Below are positions 36,050 through 47,640 of a DNA stretch of 64,000 nt, one piece after another; position 1 is the first letter of the stretch, and each line of letters opens with the position of its first letter. A model generated the notes under the pieces. That model was given only the letters and a program-made list of their open reading frames with translations, had not been told where the DNA came from and searched no databases. A program made the translations under genes and the position numbers. Source of the DNA: Begonia masoniana (taxonomy: Eukaryota; Streptophyta; Magnoliopsida; Cucurbitales; Begoniaceae); assembly GCA_022432975.1 (NCBI GenBank), contig CM039509.1, positions 28,305,511-28,369,510 of the forward strand, read 5' to 3'.

Positions 36050-38400
36050 CTGATATGTTACAGTCGGGAATTGTTAGACCAAGTCGTAGTCCTTTCTCTT
36101 CACTAGTTTTTCTGGTTAAAAAACGAGATGGTACGGGGTGGTTTTGTATAGACTACAAAGTTCTTAATAGTCTGACGATTCCAGATAAATTTCCAATTTC
36201 GACAGTGGATGGATGTACTGTTGGATGAGCTAGATGGAGCTCAAGTTTTCAGTAAAATTGATCTAAGAGCGGGATATCACCAGATACGAATGCACTCTAA
36301 TGATGTTTGTAAAATGGAGTTCAGAACACATGAGGGCCATTACAAGTTTTTAGTGATGCTGTTCGGTTTGGCTAATGCTGCAACAACAATTCTGGCAGTA
36401 ATGAATGCTGCTCTGAAACAGTTCTTACGGAGATTTGTTATCCTTTCTTTTACGATATTCTGATATATATAGCAGCTCAAGGGAGGAACGTTGTTTGCGG
36501 TTGGAAAAAGTGCTGAGTTGTTTAAGAAAGAACAGTTTGTTTGCTAAATTGAGTTAATGCAGCTTTGGCCAAGGTTCCATTGAGTACCTTGGTCATGTGC
36601 TGTCTGGAGAAAGAGTGCCTCCTGAGATCGAGAAAGTTGGTGCAGTGCAGAAATGACCCATTCCAACAACTCTCAAGCAATTACGAGGGTTTCTCAAATT
36701 AACGGGGTATTACACATAATTTATTAGTTATTATGCTCTACAATTGCTAGTCCATTGACTGCCTTGTTACAAAAAGATGCTTTTTAAATGGACAAGTGAA
36801 GCTGATAATGCTTTTAAACAGCTAAAAATTGTTGTGAGTTCAGCTCCTATTCTGGCAGTGGCACTGCCTAATTTTTCTATTCCTTTTGTTGTTGAGACCG
36901 ATTCGAGTGGAATTGGTATTGGTGTTGTTTTATTTCAGTCTGATCACCCTGTTGCATTTTTAGCAAAAAATTGTCTCTTAAAATGCAAAAGAGGAGTTTA
37001 TATAAATAGAGAACTTTTGGCAACGGATGCAGTAAAAAAAAAAAATAGAGGCAATGTCTTTTAGGTATGCATTTTACTATCAAAACAGATCATAAGAGTA
37101 TTAAGGAATTACTCACCCAAGTAATTCAAACTCTTGGGTTATGATTTTGATATTGTTTATAAACGAGGTAAGAGTAATATATATTGTTGTTGATGCTCTT
37201 TCTAGGCGATTTAACACCAATTCTAATGCTAATGTTTCTTTTGCTGCTATGACTAAATTGTCCTGTGTTTTGTTAGACAAATTGAGAAAAGAAACCTTTT
37301 CTTTTGGCAGATTTACAGGAATTATGTCAGCTTTTTCAGTAATTTCCAGAGAAACATTTGAATTATAACCTGCAAGCAGGTGTTAGTCTGCATAATGGTA
37401 GATTGGTTCTTGGTTAAAATTATGTTTTATCGAACCCTTATTATTAAGGAATGTCATTCTTCATTGTTAGGAGGACATCCTAGCATTAGTCGTACTGTTA
37501 AATGAGTGGGGTCTCAATTTGAGTCGTCGGATTTTAAAAAGGAAGTTCGACACTTTGTGCAAACTTGTCCAACTTGTCAACAGACAAAGTATGAGAGGAT
37601 GAAACCAAGAGGTTTGCTTCAACCATTAGAAATTCCTGTTCAAATTTGTGAGAATTCTTCAATGAATTTCATCACTGGACGTCCTGTTTCTAAGGGTTTC
37701 ACTGCTATTTTAGTGGTGGTTGATAAGCTTTCTAAGTTCACTCATTTCATGTCTTTACCAAGTTCTTATTCTACCATGATGGTTGCTGAACTATTCATTC
37801 AAAATGTTTGCAAACTATTTGGCATACCAAAATCGATTGTAAGTTATCGTGATTCAATTTTTTTGAGTAAATTTTAGAAAGCTTTATTTTGTTCAACTGG
37901 CACTAAGTTATTGTCACCCTCAGACAGATGGTCAAATCAAGGTTACTAATTAGACTTTATAGCAGTATCTACGCTACTTTGTTATGGATAATCCGAGTGT
38001 TTTGGGAAAAAGTATTAGTTTGGGTAGAGTATTCATATAATAATACTTCACATCATTCTTTTATTAATGTCTCCTTTTGAGGCGGTATTTGGTCGACCTC
38101 CTCCTATAATGTTTTTTCGTATTTGGAAGCTTCTTCCTCTGTGGAGGCATTTGATTTTAAACTACAGAGGAGGGATTTGGTTTTGCAGCAACTTAAGACA
38201 AGTTTACATCAAGCAAGGAATAGAATGAAGTTTTTCGAAGACAAGCATAAGGCGTGATAGACATTTTGGTTTGGGAGAGTTAGGACTTGTTAAACTTCAA
38301 CCATATAACCAATAAAGTGATAGTTTATACAGTGCTGAATAAGGATGATCACAAGAGAAATAGAAGGAAGCCAAGTTGGATGAAGGATATTGTAGAATAA
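36050..38400 (+). pseudogene. Chromovirus H RT-RNase H-integrase, 3' piece
   Basis: Continues RT from 22,713: [20 protein letters not shown], then [52 protein letters not shown]. RNase H follows (VVETDSSGIGIGVVLFQ, 36,880-36,940), then the integrase finger (TCPTCQQTKYER) and core (MNFITGRPVSKGFTAIL). After GLVKLQPY (38,300) the frame jumps directly to the terminal NKVIVYTVLNKDD..., so most of the chromodomain is deleted. There are at least ten frameshifts or stops. The RT active-site YxDD is degraded. Confidence 0.8.
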
Positions 38401-39119
38401 GAAGAATACAATTTTTACTCAGATTATTCTTTTTACGGCTCGAAGGCGTAGTTAAATCTGGCTCGTGTTCTTCTACGATCTTCAATTGTTTATGGAATTT
38501 TATTTTTTAAACAAAAAAATTGAGATTTATTTAAAAACAGATCAAGGGTACAAAGCTTTTACCCAATTCTTCTTGTTTTGCTTTTTAAAAAAGCCAAAAT
38601 ATGTTTGTAAATTTAGATACTTGATAACTATTTATACATTCTTTAGAAACCAAAAATCAAAGCATTTTAGTTAGCCATTGACGTCTAAATCACGGAACGC
38701 TACTTTACTAATAAGCTACTTTCCTTCACTAATAAGTTTTTTTAAGCCTTAATGATCTCAATTTCTGAAGAAGACGTTTGGTTTAGGAGACCTTTACTCT
38801 GTATCTTAATTTGCTTCCATTAAGAAGATTTAAGTATTGAAGAATAGGCAGTTTCTTTGACGAAAATTGTCAAGAAAACAAAACATGTGATCTAGAAAAC
38901 CAGACTAATAGCTAAAAAACCAGACCACATAAAGCAGTAATTTTGTCATACCGCCAACATTATTTTTTATACTTGGTCTGTGTTTTATATTATTTTTGTA
39001 GTAAAAAAGCGTAATACATGAGTCATGACGATACATCCTCTTAATAAAATCGAATATTATCTTCTATCTATAACAATGCACTATATTTGTTCTTTAATGT
39101 TTACAACTATTATTGCTTA
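38401..39119. other. AT-rich stretch, nothing recognised
   Basis: About 720 bp after the end of chromovirus H. It may include the decayed 3' LTR of H, but I could not match it to the linker at 1,503-1,533/15,287-15,391. No ORF of note. Confidence 0.4.
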
Positions 39120-39745
39120 CAACTATTAAATAGAGGAACCAATGGGAATCAGGTAGAATGTTTGTGTTTGGTTGAGATTAAAGAAAGAGTGATGCTTGGA
39201 CCATATTTAATTTTGGTGATGACTGGGATTCCAATTATCAATGATCGACTAAAGATAGTCAAGTGTCGATAAAAGAGTTATTTTGACCTCTAATGATAAG
39301 AAGTTGAACTTGAGACTAATGACTTTTGTTCTAAGGGTCATACCAAGACGTGAAGTTAGTCATTTTGATGTGAGGGGTATGATTACCCGAAATATAGCTA
39401 TTTGTTTGGAAATTATTGAGCTGACTTGTGGCTTATAGATTGGAATTGCCCTACCAATAAAATATGTGTCTAATGTTTTTAGTATTCTTACTTTGATGTA
39501 GTGTAGTTGAGATGCCTCGCATATTAAATCATGGACATATATGTTCTATTAATCAGGGGATAACTTATAAAGAAAAGCTAAAGAAAAAATTGAGTCGTGT
39601 GGTCATAGTTCTCCTTCATGTGAGGTTTTTTTCAGTTCGAGTTCAGTGTAAAAATCACAATGGTGAGAAACTACTTAGCATATTAAATCACGAATGAATA
39701 CCTTCACTTGTTCGGAGACACGCTTGTTTTAAATTTCGGAGATGA
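39120..39745 (+). pseudogene. Decayed gypsy integrase C-terminus and chromodomain
   Basis: In drifting frames: VMLGPYLILV...DRLKIVKCR (the 'RLKxAQSRQKSY' segment), then FVLRVIPRREVSHFDVRGM and LPIKYVSNVF (the 'FLKVSPxKGVxRFG' and 'HNVFHVSML' segments of Tekay-type integrases), then VQCKNHNGE (chromodomain 'VxWRNHxxEEATWE'). It ends in ACTTGTTCGG... TTTAAATTTCGGAGATGAAATT, which recurs at about 43,310-43,335 after the other pol remnant. Same family as 40,320-43,290, but a separate copy. Confidence 0.6.
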
Positions 39746-40319
39746 AATTTTAAAAATAGGCAAGAATGTTGAACCCTATACCTAAAAAGGATACTAAGAT
39801 TGAAACAATTACTTATATTATGCATTTAAATCTTATTATTATCAGTATTCAAACAAAAACAACATTCACTCTAAAATTTAATAATTTATTATTATTATTT
39901 TCTTTGAACAATTTTGATTTAAAGTTCAGTATCCACCTACATATATAAAAGAGCATTGTTTCCTTAATTTCTTCTAACAATTATAATTTAATTAATTCAC
40001 ATAATTATTAATGAGGTGTGATAGAGCTTCCCTTATTATTTAGTGCCCTCTTCACATTCCCATTTCTTTGAACAGTTCTTATAATAATTCGATTAGACAA
40101 CAAAAGTTTGCATTTTCATTTATCATTAAAAAGCAATGGCAATTATTGTCATTGCACTAAATTCCTCGCTTCCACCACCCACAGTTTAATCAGGGTTTGG
40201 GTTTTGCATCGTCACCGTCCATTTAATCTTTGTCAAAAGCATCAACTTGCTTTTATTGGCATTATTAATTTTACGATTTGGTGCTATAAATTCTATTTGA
40301 CTTGATTGAAATCTCATTA
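39746..40319. other. Unassigned AT-rich junction between two gypsy remnants
   Basis: 574 bp between the end of one pol remnant and the start of the next. No LTR ends, primer site or coding sequence found. Confidence 0.4.
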
Positions 40320-43290
40320 AGGTGAGACAGGATTCTGAGACATTGATAGTGTTTGATTATCCTAATGTTTTTCTCGAGAATCTGTTTGGGTTACCACTAG
40401 ACCACGAGATTGAGTTTTCTATTGATTTAGTTTATGATATTGCTTTAATTTTAATTGCTCCGTACCACATGACTTCTTTTGAATTGAAAGAGTTGATGAC
40501 TCAATTGGATGAATTGTTGCAAAAATGTTTTATTTGAAATGGTACATCGCCTTAGAGTGCACTAGTTTTATTTGCAAAGAAACAAACCATTTTGCTTCAG
40601 TTATGTATCGATTATCAGAAGTTGAATCATGTGACAATACAAATAGATACCCGTAGTCGAGAATCGACAACCTGTTTAATCAACTAGGAGGATGTACGTA
40701 TTTTTTCAAAATTGATTTGAGGTCTGATTACCCCCAGATGAAAGTTCGTGGAAAGGACATTCCTAAAACAACCTTTAGGACGCAATATGAAGACTTTGAA
40801 TTTTTAGTACTTCTGTTTGGATTGACTAACGCGTCGACAACATTTATGGATTGATGAATCAAGTCTTTTGACCATATCTCAACTAATTTGTAGTGATTTA
40901 TCATTGATGATATTCTCATATATTCAAAGAGTCATGACAAACACAAGATACTTACTAAATTGTCTTACAGACATTGCGTGAACATAAATTATATGCAAAA
41001 TGAGAAAAGTGCAATTGTTGTATGATTGAACCAAAAATTTTAGGCCATGTTGTTTTTCAAGATGGTATATCAATGGATCCAGCCAAAATCGACGTTATGT
41101 GGGATTGGAAGTCCTAAAAACGTTATTGAGGTAAGAAATTTCTTAGGTATGGCTAGTTATTATTGATGATTAGTGGAAAATTTTTCTTCTGTTGCAATGC
41201 CATTGACTCAATTGACAAGAAAAGAAGTAAAATTTATTTAGGATGATCAATGTTATATGGCATTTGATGAGTTTAAGTAGAGATTGACTACTGTTCCAAT
41301 TTTAACTATGCCTGATGAAAGTTTACCATATACAGTTTATACCGACACATTGGGAATTGGTTTGGGTTGTGTTTAATATAGCAAAATAAAATAATAGTCT
41401 ATGCATCTCGACAATTGAAGGCTTATGAACGTAATTACCCTATTCACGATTTGAATTTGGCTACTATTATTTTTGCTCTAAAAATTTGGTAAAGTTATTT
41501 ATATGGTACTATTTTTGAGATATTTTTGGATCATTAGAGTTTGAAATATTTATTTACACAGTGAGATTTGAATCTCCGAAAATACCAATGGAGGGAATAT
41601 ATGAGAGATTATGACTTCTCTTAGGAGTATCACCCTAGAAATGTCAATGTTGTGGCCGACGACTTGAGTCGTCATTCTTACGGTTCACTTTCTTACCTAG
41701 GATTGGCAGATTAGAAAAGATATTTAACGATTGGAGATTTTGAACTATAGTATCAAGAGGATAGTCAGTCATTTCAGGTATTTAACTTGATACCGACTCC
41801 CACACTTTTGCAACGTGTTAAAGATATGCAAAAATTTGATAATGAATTAAAAGAAAATTTTGAGAAAATTTGGGTTGACGGTTGGATGATTGGCTCAGAT
41901 AGTTCTTTATTTTTCAAAGGTCGAGTACCTAGTAATTCAGAATTAAGGCAAACAGTTTTAGCAGAAAATCATAAATCCAGATTTGCTATTCATCTTGACT
42001 GTATAAAAATGTATCATGATTTGAAGTATCACATTTGGTGGCTTGGAATGAAATGAGATGCAACAGATTATGTGTCAAAGCTTTTAATTTATCTGCAAGT
42101 TAATGTCGAGCATCAGTGACCGGCTGGGTTGTTGCAGCCTTTATCTATTCCGGAGTGGAAATGAGATAAAATTACTATGAATTTTGTAACTGGATTGCCG
42201 AGAACTGTGCAGAGATTTGATGCAGTTTGGATAATAGTTGATAGATTGAAAAAATTCGTACATTTTATTCAGGTCAAAATGGAATTTTCTTTAACAAGGC
42301 TGAATTGATTATATATTGAGAACATTGTTCGGCTTCACAGTGTTCCTTCAATATTGTGTCAGATAGAGATATATGGTTTACTTCAAAATTTGGAGAGCCT
42401 TTCAAAGAGTTATGGGCACTGAACTAAATTTGAGTATTGCACATCATCCTCACACAGATGGTCTGTCTGAGCGTACTATTAAAATTCTTGAGGTCATGTA
42501 TTTTGGATTTTGAAAATAGTTGGATAAATCATCTACTTTTGGTGGAATTTATTTATAATAATAGTTGCTAAACCAGTATTGGAGTTTCGGCATATGAAGT
42601 TTTATATGAGAGACTGTGTAGATTGTCATTGTGTTGGGTTGAGGCTGAGAAGCATGTTACTCTCGGGGCTTACGCAATTCAAGAAACTACAAAGAAATTG
42701 CAAGTGATTAAAGAACGATTAAGAATAGTTCATAGCCGTCAGAAAATTTGCTACTCTCGGGGCTTACGCAATTCAAGAAACTACAAAGAAATTGCAAGTG
42801 ATTAAAGAACGATTAAGAATAGTTCATAGCCGTCAGAAAATTATGCAAATCTTTTCTGAAGAGAAGTTGAATTTGAAACTGAAGATTTCGTATTTTTGAA
42901 AGTCATGCCAAGGAAGGGTAGGAGCCGTTTTGGATTGAAGGGCGGATTTGCTCCTATATATGTTGGTCCTTTTCAGATCATTAAAAGAGTTGATCCAGTT
43001 GCTTATTGTTTTAATTTACCAACCTTAGTTTAGCTTTGTGGATAATGTTTTTATTGTATCAATGCTTAGCAAATATATTTATGATACATCACCTATAATT
43101 TTTTGGACCGAGGTGTCTATATAGGAAGATGTTTATTACGAAGAGAAGTCTGAAAGAATCTCAAGTCGTGAAATCAAAGTTCTTCGCCACCTAGAGATAG
43201 TGGTTCGGCTTCAGAGGAAAAATCATAGCTAAAGGGAATCTACTCGAGGAATCGAATCAGAAATGATGGCCAAGTATCCATACTTGTTCA
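40320..43290 (+). pseudogene. Decayed Tekay-like gypsy Pol
   Basis: LPLDHEIEFSIDL (40,395) opens RT; next come [48 protein letters not shown]. The active site survives only as [14 protein letters not shown] text near 40,900. RNase H motifs follow ([38 protein letters not shown]), then integrase (HLDCIKMYHDLKYHIWW; MNFVTGLPRT; HHPHTDGLSERT) and its tail (KVMPRKGRSRFG). More than fifteen frameshifts or stops show great age. Gag and protease are not seen upstream. Confidence 0.75.
42658..42841. repeat. 94-bp tandem duplication in the gypsy remnant
   Basis: 42,658-42,747 and 42,752-42,841 are identical over 90 bp, although the surrounding pol is very decayed. The duplication is therefore much younger than the element, or an assembly artefact. 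Confidence 0.9.
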
Positions 43291-43299
43291 ATGATACAC

Positions 43300-45010
43300 T
43301 TGAGATTGTTTTAAATTTCGGTGATGAAATTCTAATTACTTGTTGGGATTCTCGTCGAACAATCAGGGAGTTCCTCCCTCATTTCTCTCACTCTCTCTTC
43401 TGTCCTTCCTTCCCTCAGAGACGAAAAGAGGAAAACTGTTATTCTCTTTTTGAATCAGAGTCGTATCCGCTCATCATCGAAAGAGAGTTTCTGGCTGGAG
43501 TTGGGTTTTTCATAAGGGTTCAAGCCCGGTAAGTCATGCTTTTTCTCTCCATCGTCTACGTCGTTTCTGTCACAAGAATATAGGTAATGATTGGCTTGGT
43601 TTTTGTTTAGAGGTTGTGGGAACGACGTTCTTTGCAAACTTTTCTTTTAAGAAGAATTAGAGGAGAAGCAAGATAAGGAACTTCTTCATAAAGGGGCGAC
43701 GCTCTTTCTTCGGGTATTCTCTTGTTGCTTTTGGCCTTCTTGAAGTTGGAGGAAATTTTCAGTGCCTTAAATCGGTGTTGTCGATGATGCTGTGCTTCAA
43801 TTCAGAGTGGTATGTCCATCGGGAGATCTGTTTTTCTTTTCTCTTCAATTCGGTATTTGCGATTTAATTGTATTAGTGAAAAGACAAATTTAATTGTTGT
43901 AATCGTGAGATCATACTTTGATACGTTAATGGATGATTTGATTGAGAGTTTGGCTGGAAAATGGAGGTTCCGGTTAAAAATTTATGGCCGGTGTCAGAGA
44001 AGGAAACGCCAGGCCGCGAGCGCGACCGAAAAAGGATTTGCCCAAACCGTTGTTTCAGACCAAAATTGGATTATCGTATCGTTACCCAATTGTTTTCAGG
44101 ATGTTTTAGGGCCTGTTTTAGACCGGATTTGGGCTTTCGACTCAAACCTCCTTAAGTCATTGGTAAATTCAATTATTTGAATTTTATGTTTGGAAGATTT
44201 CTTTTGATGATTCGTTTAATATTCTGATTAGGTGACAAGGTTCAAGGGACGAAGTTGAACTTGTGGACTTCATTGAATTCTGGTTTTTTAGCTTTGGTTT
44301 GGTTGACTTTTAAGGTAGAGATTTAATTTTATGAAAAATATATTTTTTATATTAAATTTTTAGTATCACTAAATATTTTTTAATTGACTATGTATATTCA
44401 ATTAATTTCATATTTTCTTATTTGTTTTTTTTTTTTTACTAGAAGTAATAAGACAACTGAGGTTGTGTTTTTAGGCGTGAAACACTAAACTTGATCAGAG
44501 TACTTTGTAGCTTTAGCAATCGTCGAGTATTATTATTATTTTTTTATAAACTTAATTTTATAAAATGTTTTCTAAAATAACATGCTCACATAAATTTGAT
44601 TTAAATGTTATTTATAATTTTTTATCCATATTGAATTTAGTCGACTCACCTCAAATGACTCATCTTTTTCTGGAATTGTTTAAAGTGAATTTCAGTTGCC
44701 GCCGCAAGAGTAGATCAAAGACTATATCTCTAGAAATTTAAAATTTTTCTCGAGAGACTTATTTTTCTTTCGAGAAGTTTGCTACTCTAGAACTATTTTA
44801 TTTATTGTATTTTTTGCACAATTTTAGACTTTATATTTCATACTATCTGGATGTTACTATTGAACCTAAATTTTTGGTTCTGGTTTTTGGAAATTAAATT
44901 TAAATCTTCCGCTGTGGTTTATTAAATTGAAGTTTTGGGTTGGATGCTTCGATTCTTTTTTCGGTCAGGCCATTCATTGTTTTGTCACGAGCCAAATTTG
45001 GGACGTGACT
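43300..45010 (+). repeat. T4-like gypsy LTR, 3' of the pol remnant
   Basis: Follows the TTTAAATTTCGGTGATGAAATT junction at the pol end. Its 44,630-45,000 part is a diverged reverse copy of 18,322-18,720 (shared TTTAGTCGACTCACC and the GGGACGTGAC end). The exact 5' boundary is not clear. The CTCTCTCACTCTCTCTTC tract at 43,386-43,404 and a following short coding-like stretch (43,811-44,180) are probably LTR transcript sequence, not genes. Confidence 0.5.
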
Positions 45011-45372
45011 ACGTAGGTTTGTCAACTAGAATTGTAAATATCGCTATTTTTACGTTTTTAAGAATTTTAGAATAAATTTATCGCGTTGTTAATGGTCAAG
45101 ATGTCATGGTCATATTGTGAGCACGTGGATCTGTCGGTCAATAAGTTAAAACTAGTAATTTGGAAAATTATCGCGTGGTTAAATCAAGAAACTAATATTT
45201 TTATTTAGGAATTTAGATAATGTTTGGATTTTTTATAAAGTGAGATTTAATGATACAAAAAATTTTCATTTAATTTAAATATTAATTATTTAAATTAAAT
45301 GAATTAATAAAATGATTTAATTTCTTAAAAGGGTTTTGAAACCCTATTCTTCTCATTTACTCCCTCACGACC
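45011..45372. other. AT-rich flank of the viral insertion, probably another LTR remnant
   Basis: No gene. A possible LTR start (TGTCACGAGCC) lies at 44,987. The end of this stretch (CTTCTCATTTACTCCCTCACGACC) resembles the leader-proximal part of other LTRs here and may continue at 53,903 beyond the viral insertion; that link is inference. Confidence 0.35.
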
Positions 45373-45375
45373 GTG

Positions 45376-45424
<49 letters not shown>

Positions 45425-45432
45425 GTATATGT
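45373..45432. repeat. (GTATAT)n microsatellite at left end of the viral copy
   Basis: About nine GTATAT units with one GTATGTAT variant, ending where RNase H coding sequence begins. Confidence 0.9.
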
Positions 45433-45628
45433 TTTAAGAGTTGATTGTTCTTCTGCAAAACAAATTTTAACTAAAGATGTTAAACATTTAGTTTCAAAAT
45501 AGATTTTTGCCAGATGGCAAACAGAGCTTTCTGTTTTCGATTTTACTATCGAATATATCAAAGGCATTAATAATTCTCTTCCTGATTTTCTAACCAGAGA
45601 ATTCTTGCAGGATGTTCACCCCAGTTAG
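45433..45628 (+). pseudogene. Pararetrovirus RNase H, C-terminal fragment
   Basis: The frame reads RVDCSSAKQILTKDVKHLV, a premature TAG at 45,500-45,502, then IFARWQTELSVFDFTIEYIKG and LPDFLTREFL, ending at TAG 45,626-45,628. These are the last helices of caulimovirid RNase H. It is the missing tail of the polyprotein whose upstream part ends at 53,866. The next ORF starts inside it, at 45,612, in another frame. Confidence 0.88.
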
Positions 45629-46607
45629 GGGGCGACCTCGGGGGCGACCTCGTGGCCGTGGTAGCAATACCAATCGTATTTCAAATGCCTTATTTCAAAA
45701 AGAGTTTCCCACTTTAGGGGAAAACGCATCATCATCTAAAGATAATATTTCAAATAGAACTGCAAAAGAAGTCCTACTTGAGAGTGGACCACAACTTATC
45801 AAAAAATCAGTGGCTGAGTCTATACTCACACTTTCAAATCGAGATATTATTCTCAATCAAAAAGATACTTGGTTTTTCAAAGAGAGATATATGGGAAGCC
45901 AGCATTATCCAATTATGGAGGGAAAGCTTCGGTTCTATTATGAAGTTATTCTAATTGATACAAATTCTGTTCAAATCCAACATAATTATGTTGATGAAAG
46001 AGATATCAAAAGTACAATGACTCATTCAAAGTGCTACATTATTCGAATTATTCATCCACAGGAATGGGGATTGAATGTTTTCACTCCGAGGAAAACAACT
46101 ACCAAAAACAATGAGCAAACCTACAATTATTGGGACTATATTCAAGCTTGGTCTCATGTGTTTCTTTATCAAAATCCCAAGAGGAATCATTCATGGTTTT
46201 TTACTATAAATCCAGAAATTCTAAAAACAGAGGATCAATTTCCAAACTGGTTTCTACATTGGTGGCAAAGTCACTCTCCTGAGTTTGATATTCTACCAAA
46301 AAAGATTCAAGATCAATTCCAATCATGGTTTGATACTCATCCAGATTTCCAAGATAAAAGGTTTATGTTCAAAGGCAAAGCTTTATTATGGTTGTTTACT
46401 GAATTCCAAATTAATTGGATTTGGCAGTGGAATCTTGAGCTGGATACAGATCACTTAGGTATTCCAGAACTCCAAAGAAGCTTTTATGTCAAATGGTGGT
46501 CGAGATATGACACTGAGCAGTGTTATTCCAAAATTATTGATGCTATTCAAATCAATAAGCAAAAGCTGCTAAGTCTATTTCTAATAATTCAAAGAAGGAA
46601 TCTTTGA
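45612..46607 (+). CDS. Pararetrovirus post-pol ORF A (331 aa), unknown function
   Basis: Starts 17 bases before the pol stop, a typical compact viral arrangement. The N-terminus has VRGRPRGRPRGRG, repeated GRP/RGR of the AT-hook/RG-rich nucleic-acid-binding type, then a Ser/Asn linker. The body (about residues 60-310) is rich in Trp and Phe, with HSWFFTINPEIL, PNWFLHWWQSHS, LLWLFTEFQINWIWQWNLEL and FYVKWWSRYD. I know no catalytic motif in it. It occupies the place of the translational transactivator in caulimoviruses but shows no clear resemblance. The frame ends at 46,605-46,607. Similar Lys/Ser-rich coding continues in another frame, suggesting a small indel near 46,560, so the original protein was probably longer. 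Function unknown. Confidence 0.8.
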   Translation: MFTPVRGRPRGRPRGRGSNTNRISNALFQKEFPTLGENASSSKDNISNRTAKEVLLESGPQLIKKSVAESILTLSNRDIILNQKDTWFFKERYMGSQHYPIMEGKLRFYYEVILIDTNSVQIQHNYVDERDIKSTMTHSKCYIIRIIHPQEWGLNVFTPRKTTTKNNEQTYNYWDYIQAWSHVFLYQNPKRNHSWFFTINPEILKTEDQFPNWFLHWWQSHSPEFDILPKKIQDQFQSWFDTHPDFQDKRFMFKGKALLWLFTEFQINWIWQWNLELDTDHLGIPELQRSFYVKWWSRYDTEQCYSKIIDAIQINKQKLLSLFLIIQRRNL

Positions 46608-46609
46608 AT

Positions 46610-46918
46610 ATGGTTCAAACAATGAAAAAAGATATCAAATTGCAATTTCCTGGATTATCAAAACAGGAACGTTATACAAAACTTTTGGAAACTATAAAAG
46701 GCCAAATGTTTTATTCTAATGACTCCGACGAAGAGGAGGTTTCTAATTCAGATTCTGATACTTCTATGCTTTCAGGATCAAATCGCTTTCATGTGTTACC
46801 AGGCAAATCTCAAAATCCCGAAGATATCATTCCAACCGAAGAGGATCTTTTCAATTCTCTTATTGAGTGTTCGCAATACAATTATTGTCTAAGAAAAGGA
46901 AAAAAGAAAATTCTCTAA
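46610..46918 (+). pseudogene. Probable frameshifted C-terminus of ORF A (103 codons)
   Basis: First ATG at 46,610, stop TAA 46,916-46,918. It reads MVQTMKKDIKLQFPGLSKQE, then an acidic patch (SNDSDEEEVSNSDSDTS) and a Lys-rich end. The same frame is open upstream of the ATG, overlapping ORF A by about 50 bases with low-complexity Lys/Ser coding. I therefore read it as the tail of ORF A after an indel rather than a separate gene; a true overlapping gene cannot be excluded. Confidence 0.6.
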
Positions 46919-47346
46919 TGGATTTTGATCCCTGGAATGTAGCTTGGGAAGAAGCACTTTTACGAAGAGAAAGAGCTGATGCAGCAGCCTATCGAATTCC
47001 TTGGGGAAGACCTTTCCCTATTTCAAAATATCATAATCGAAGTAATGTTCATATTGATGAACTTCATCGAATCATCAGATGGAGGCCTTGGCCAATGGCG
47101 CCTAGACCTCTTAGACCAAATAGAATTGTCCAAGAAGCTTTGGATCAGATCAAAGCTAATGTTGCCAAAGGAGTCTGCAAATATAAAAAATGGTGCAAAA
47201 AGAGGAATAAATGGGCCAAGAAAAATAACAAAAGCCCAGATGAATATGTTGAATACAAATGTGATTTGGCTAGAAGAAAACTAATGACCCCGGAGGATTA
47301 CGAGTTGTGGGTTAAATTACAAAAATCTGCAGGAAATAGCAAATGA
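46918..47346 (+). CDS. Pararetrovirus ORF B (142 aa), unknown function
   Basis: ATG at 46,918 overlaps the preceding TAA by one base (TAATG). It starts MDFDPWNVAWEEALLRRERA and has a Trp/Arg/Pro-rich middle (RWRPWPMAPRPLRPNR) and a strongly basic helix-like part (KYKKWCKKRNKWAKKNNK), ending LMTPEDYELWVKLQKS. A predicted pI well above 9 suggests nucleic-acid binding, but this is inference. It is an open frame without disruption. I do not recognise the family. Confidence 0.75.
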   Translation: MDFDPWNVAWEEALLRRERADAAAYRIPWGRPFPISKYHNRSNVHIDELHRIIRWRPWPMAPRPLRPNRIVQEALDQIKANVAKGVCKYKKWCKKRNKWAKKNNKSPDEYVEYKCDLARRKLMTPEDYELWVKLQKSAGNSK

Positions 47347-47633
47347 CAAATCCTCATACTTGGAGGACTTGGAGGAAAAGAGTTCAACCTCCTATTCCAA
47401 AACCACCATCCGAATATCTTCTTCGAAATATGGATTCATTTCCAGAAGGATCCAATTACAAAATTGAAGCTATCAAGTGGAAGGAATGGAATCCAGCTGT
47501 CCAATGTCCAAAGTTTCCAACGTCAGTCTGGTGCCAGACATTTCCAAAAGTGGTGGACCCAAACAATACATCCACTAATTCAAATAGTGCTTCCACTAGC
47601 ACTAATAGTACATCCACTAGCTCCACTAGCTAG
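47343..47633 (+). CDS. Pararetrovirus ORF C (96 aa), unknown function
   Basis: ATG at 47,343 overlaps the ORF B stop in the tetranucleotide ATGA. MTNPHTWRTWRKRVQPPIPK leads into a Trp-containing core (IKWKEWNPAVQCPKFPTSVW) and ends in a Ser/Thr/Asn repeat (STNSNSASTSTNSTSTSSTS). The repeat lies just before the promoter region. No signal peptide or membrane segment. Family unknown. The ATGA overlap suggests translation by termination-reinitiation. Confidence 0.7.
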   Translation: MTNPHTWRTWRKRVQPPIPKPPSEYLLRNMDSFPEGSNYKIEAIKWKEWNPAVQCPKFPTSVWCQTFPKVVDPNNTSTNSNSASTSTNSTSTSSTS

Positions 47634-47640
47634 TGTTTTC

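Noticed and set aside
43811..44180. 122-codon plus-strand ORF as a possible host gene
   Set aside because: Lies in a T4-like LTR, no recognised domain and an overlapping frame is equally open.
45612..46607. ORF A as a caulimovirus translational transactivator
   Set aside because: Position fits, but no transactivator-type motif could be seen, so the function was left unknown.
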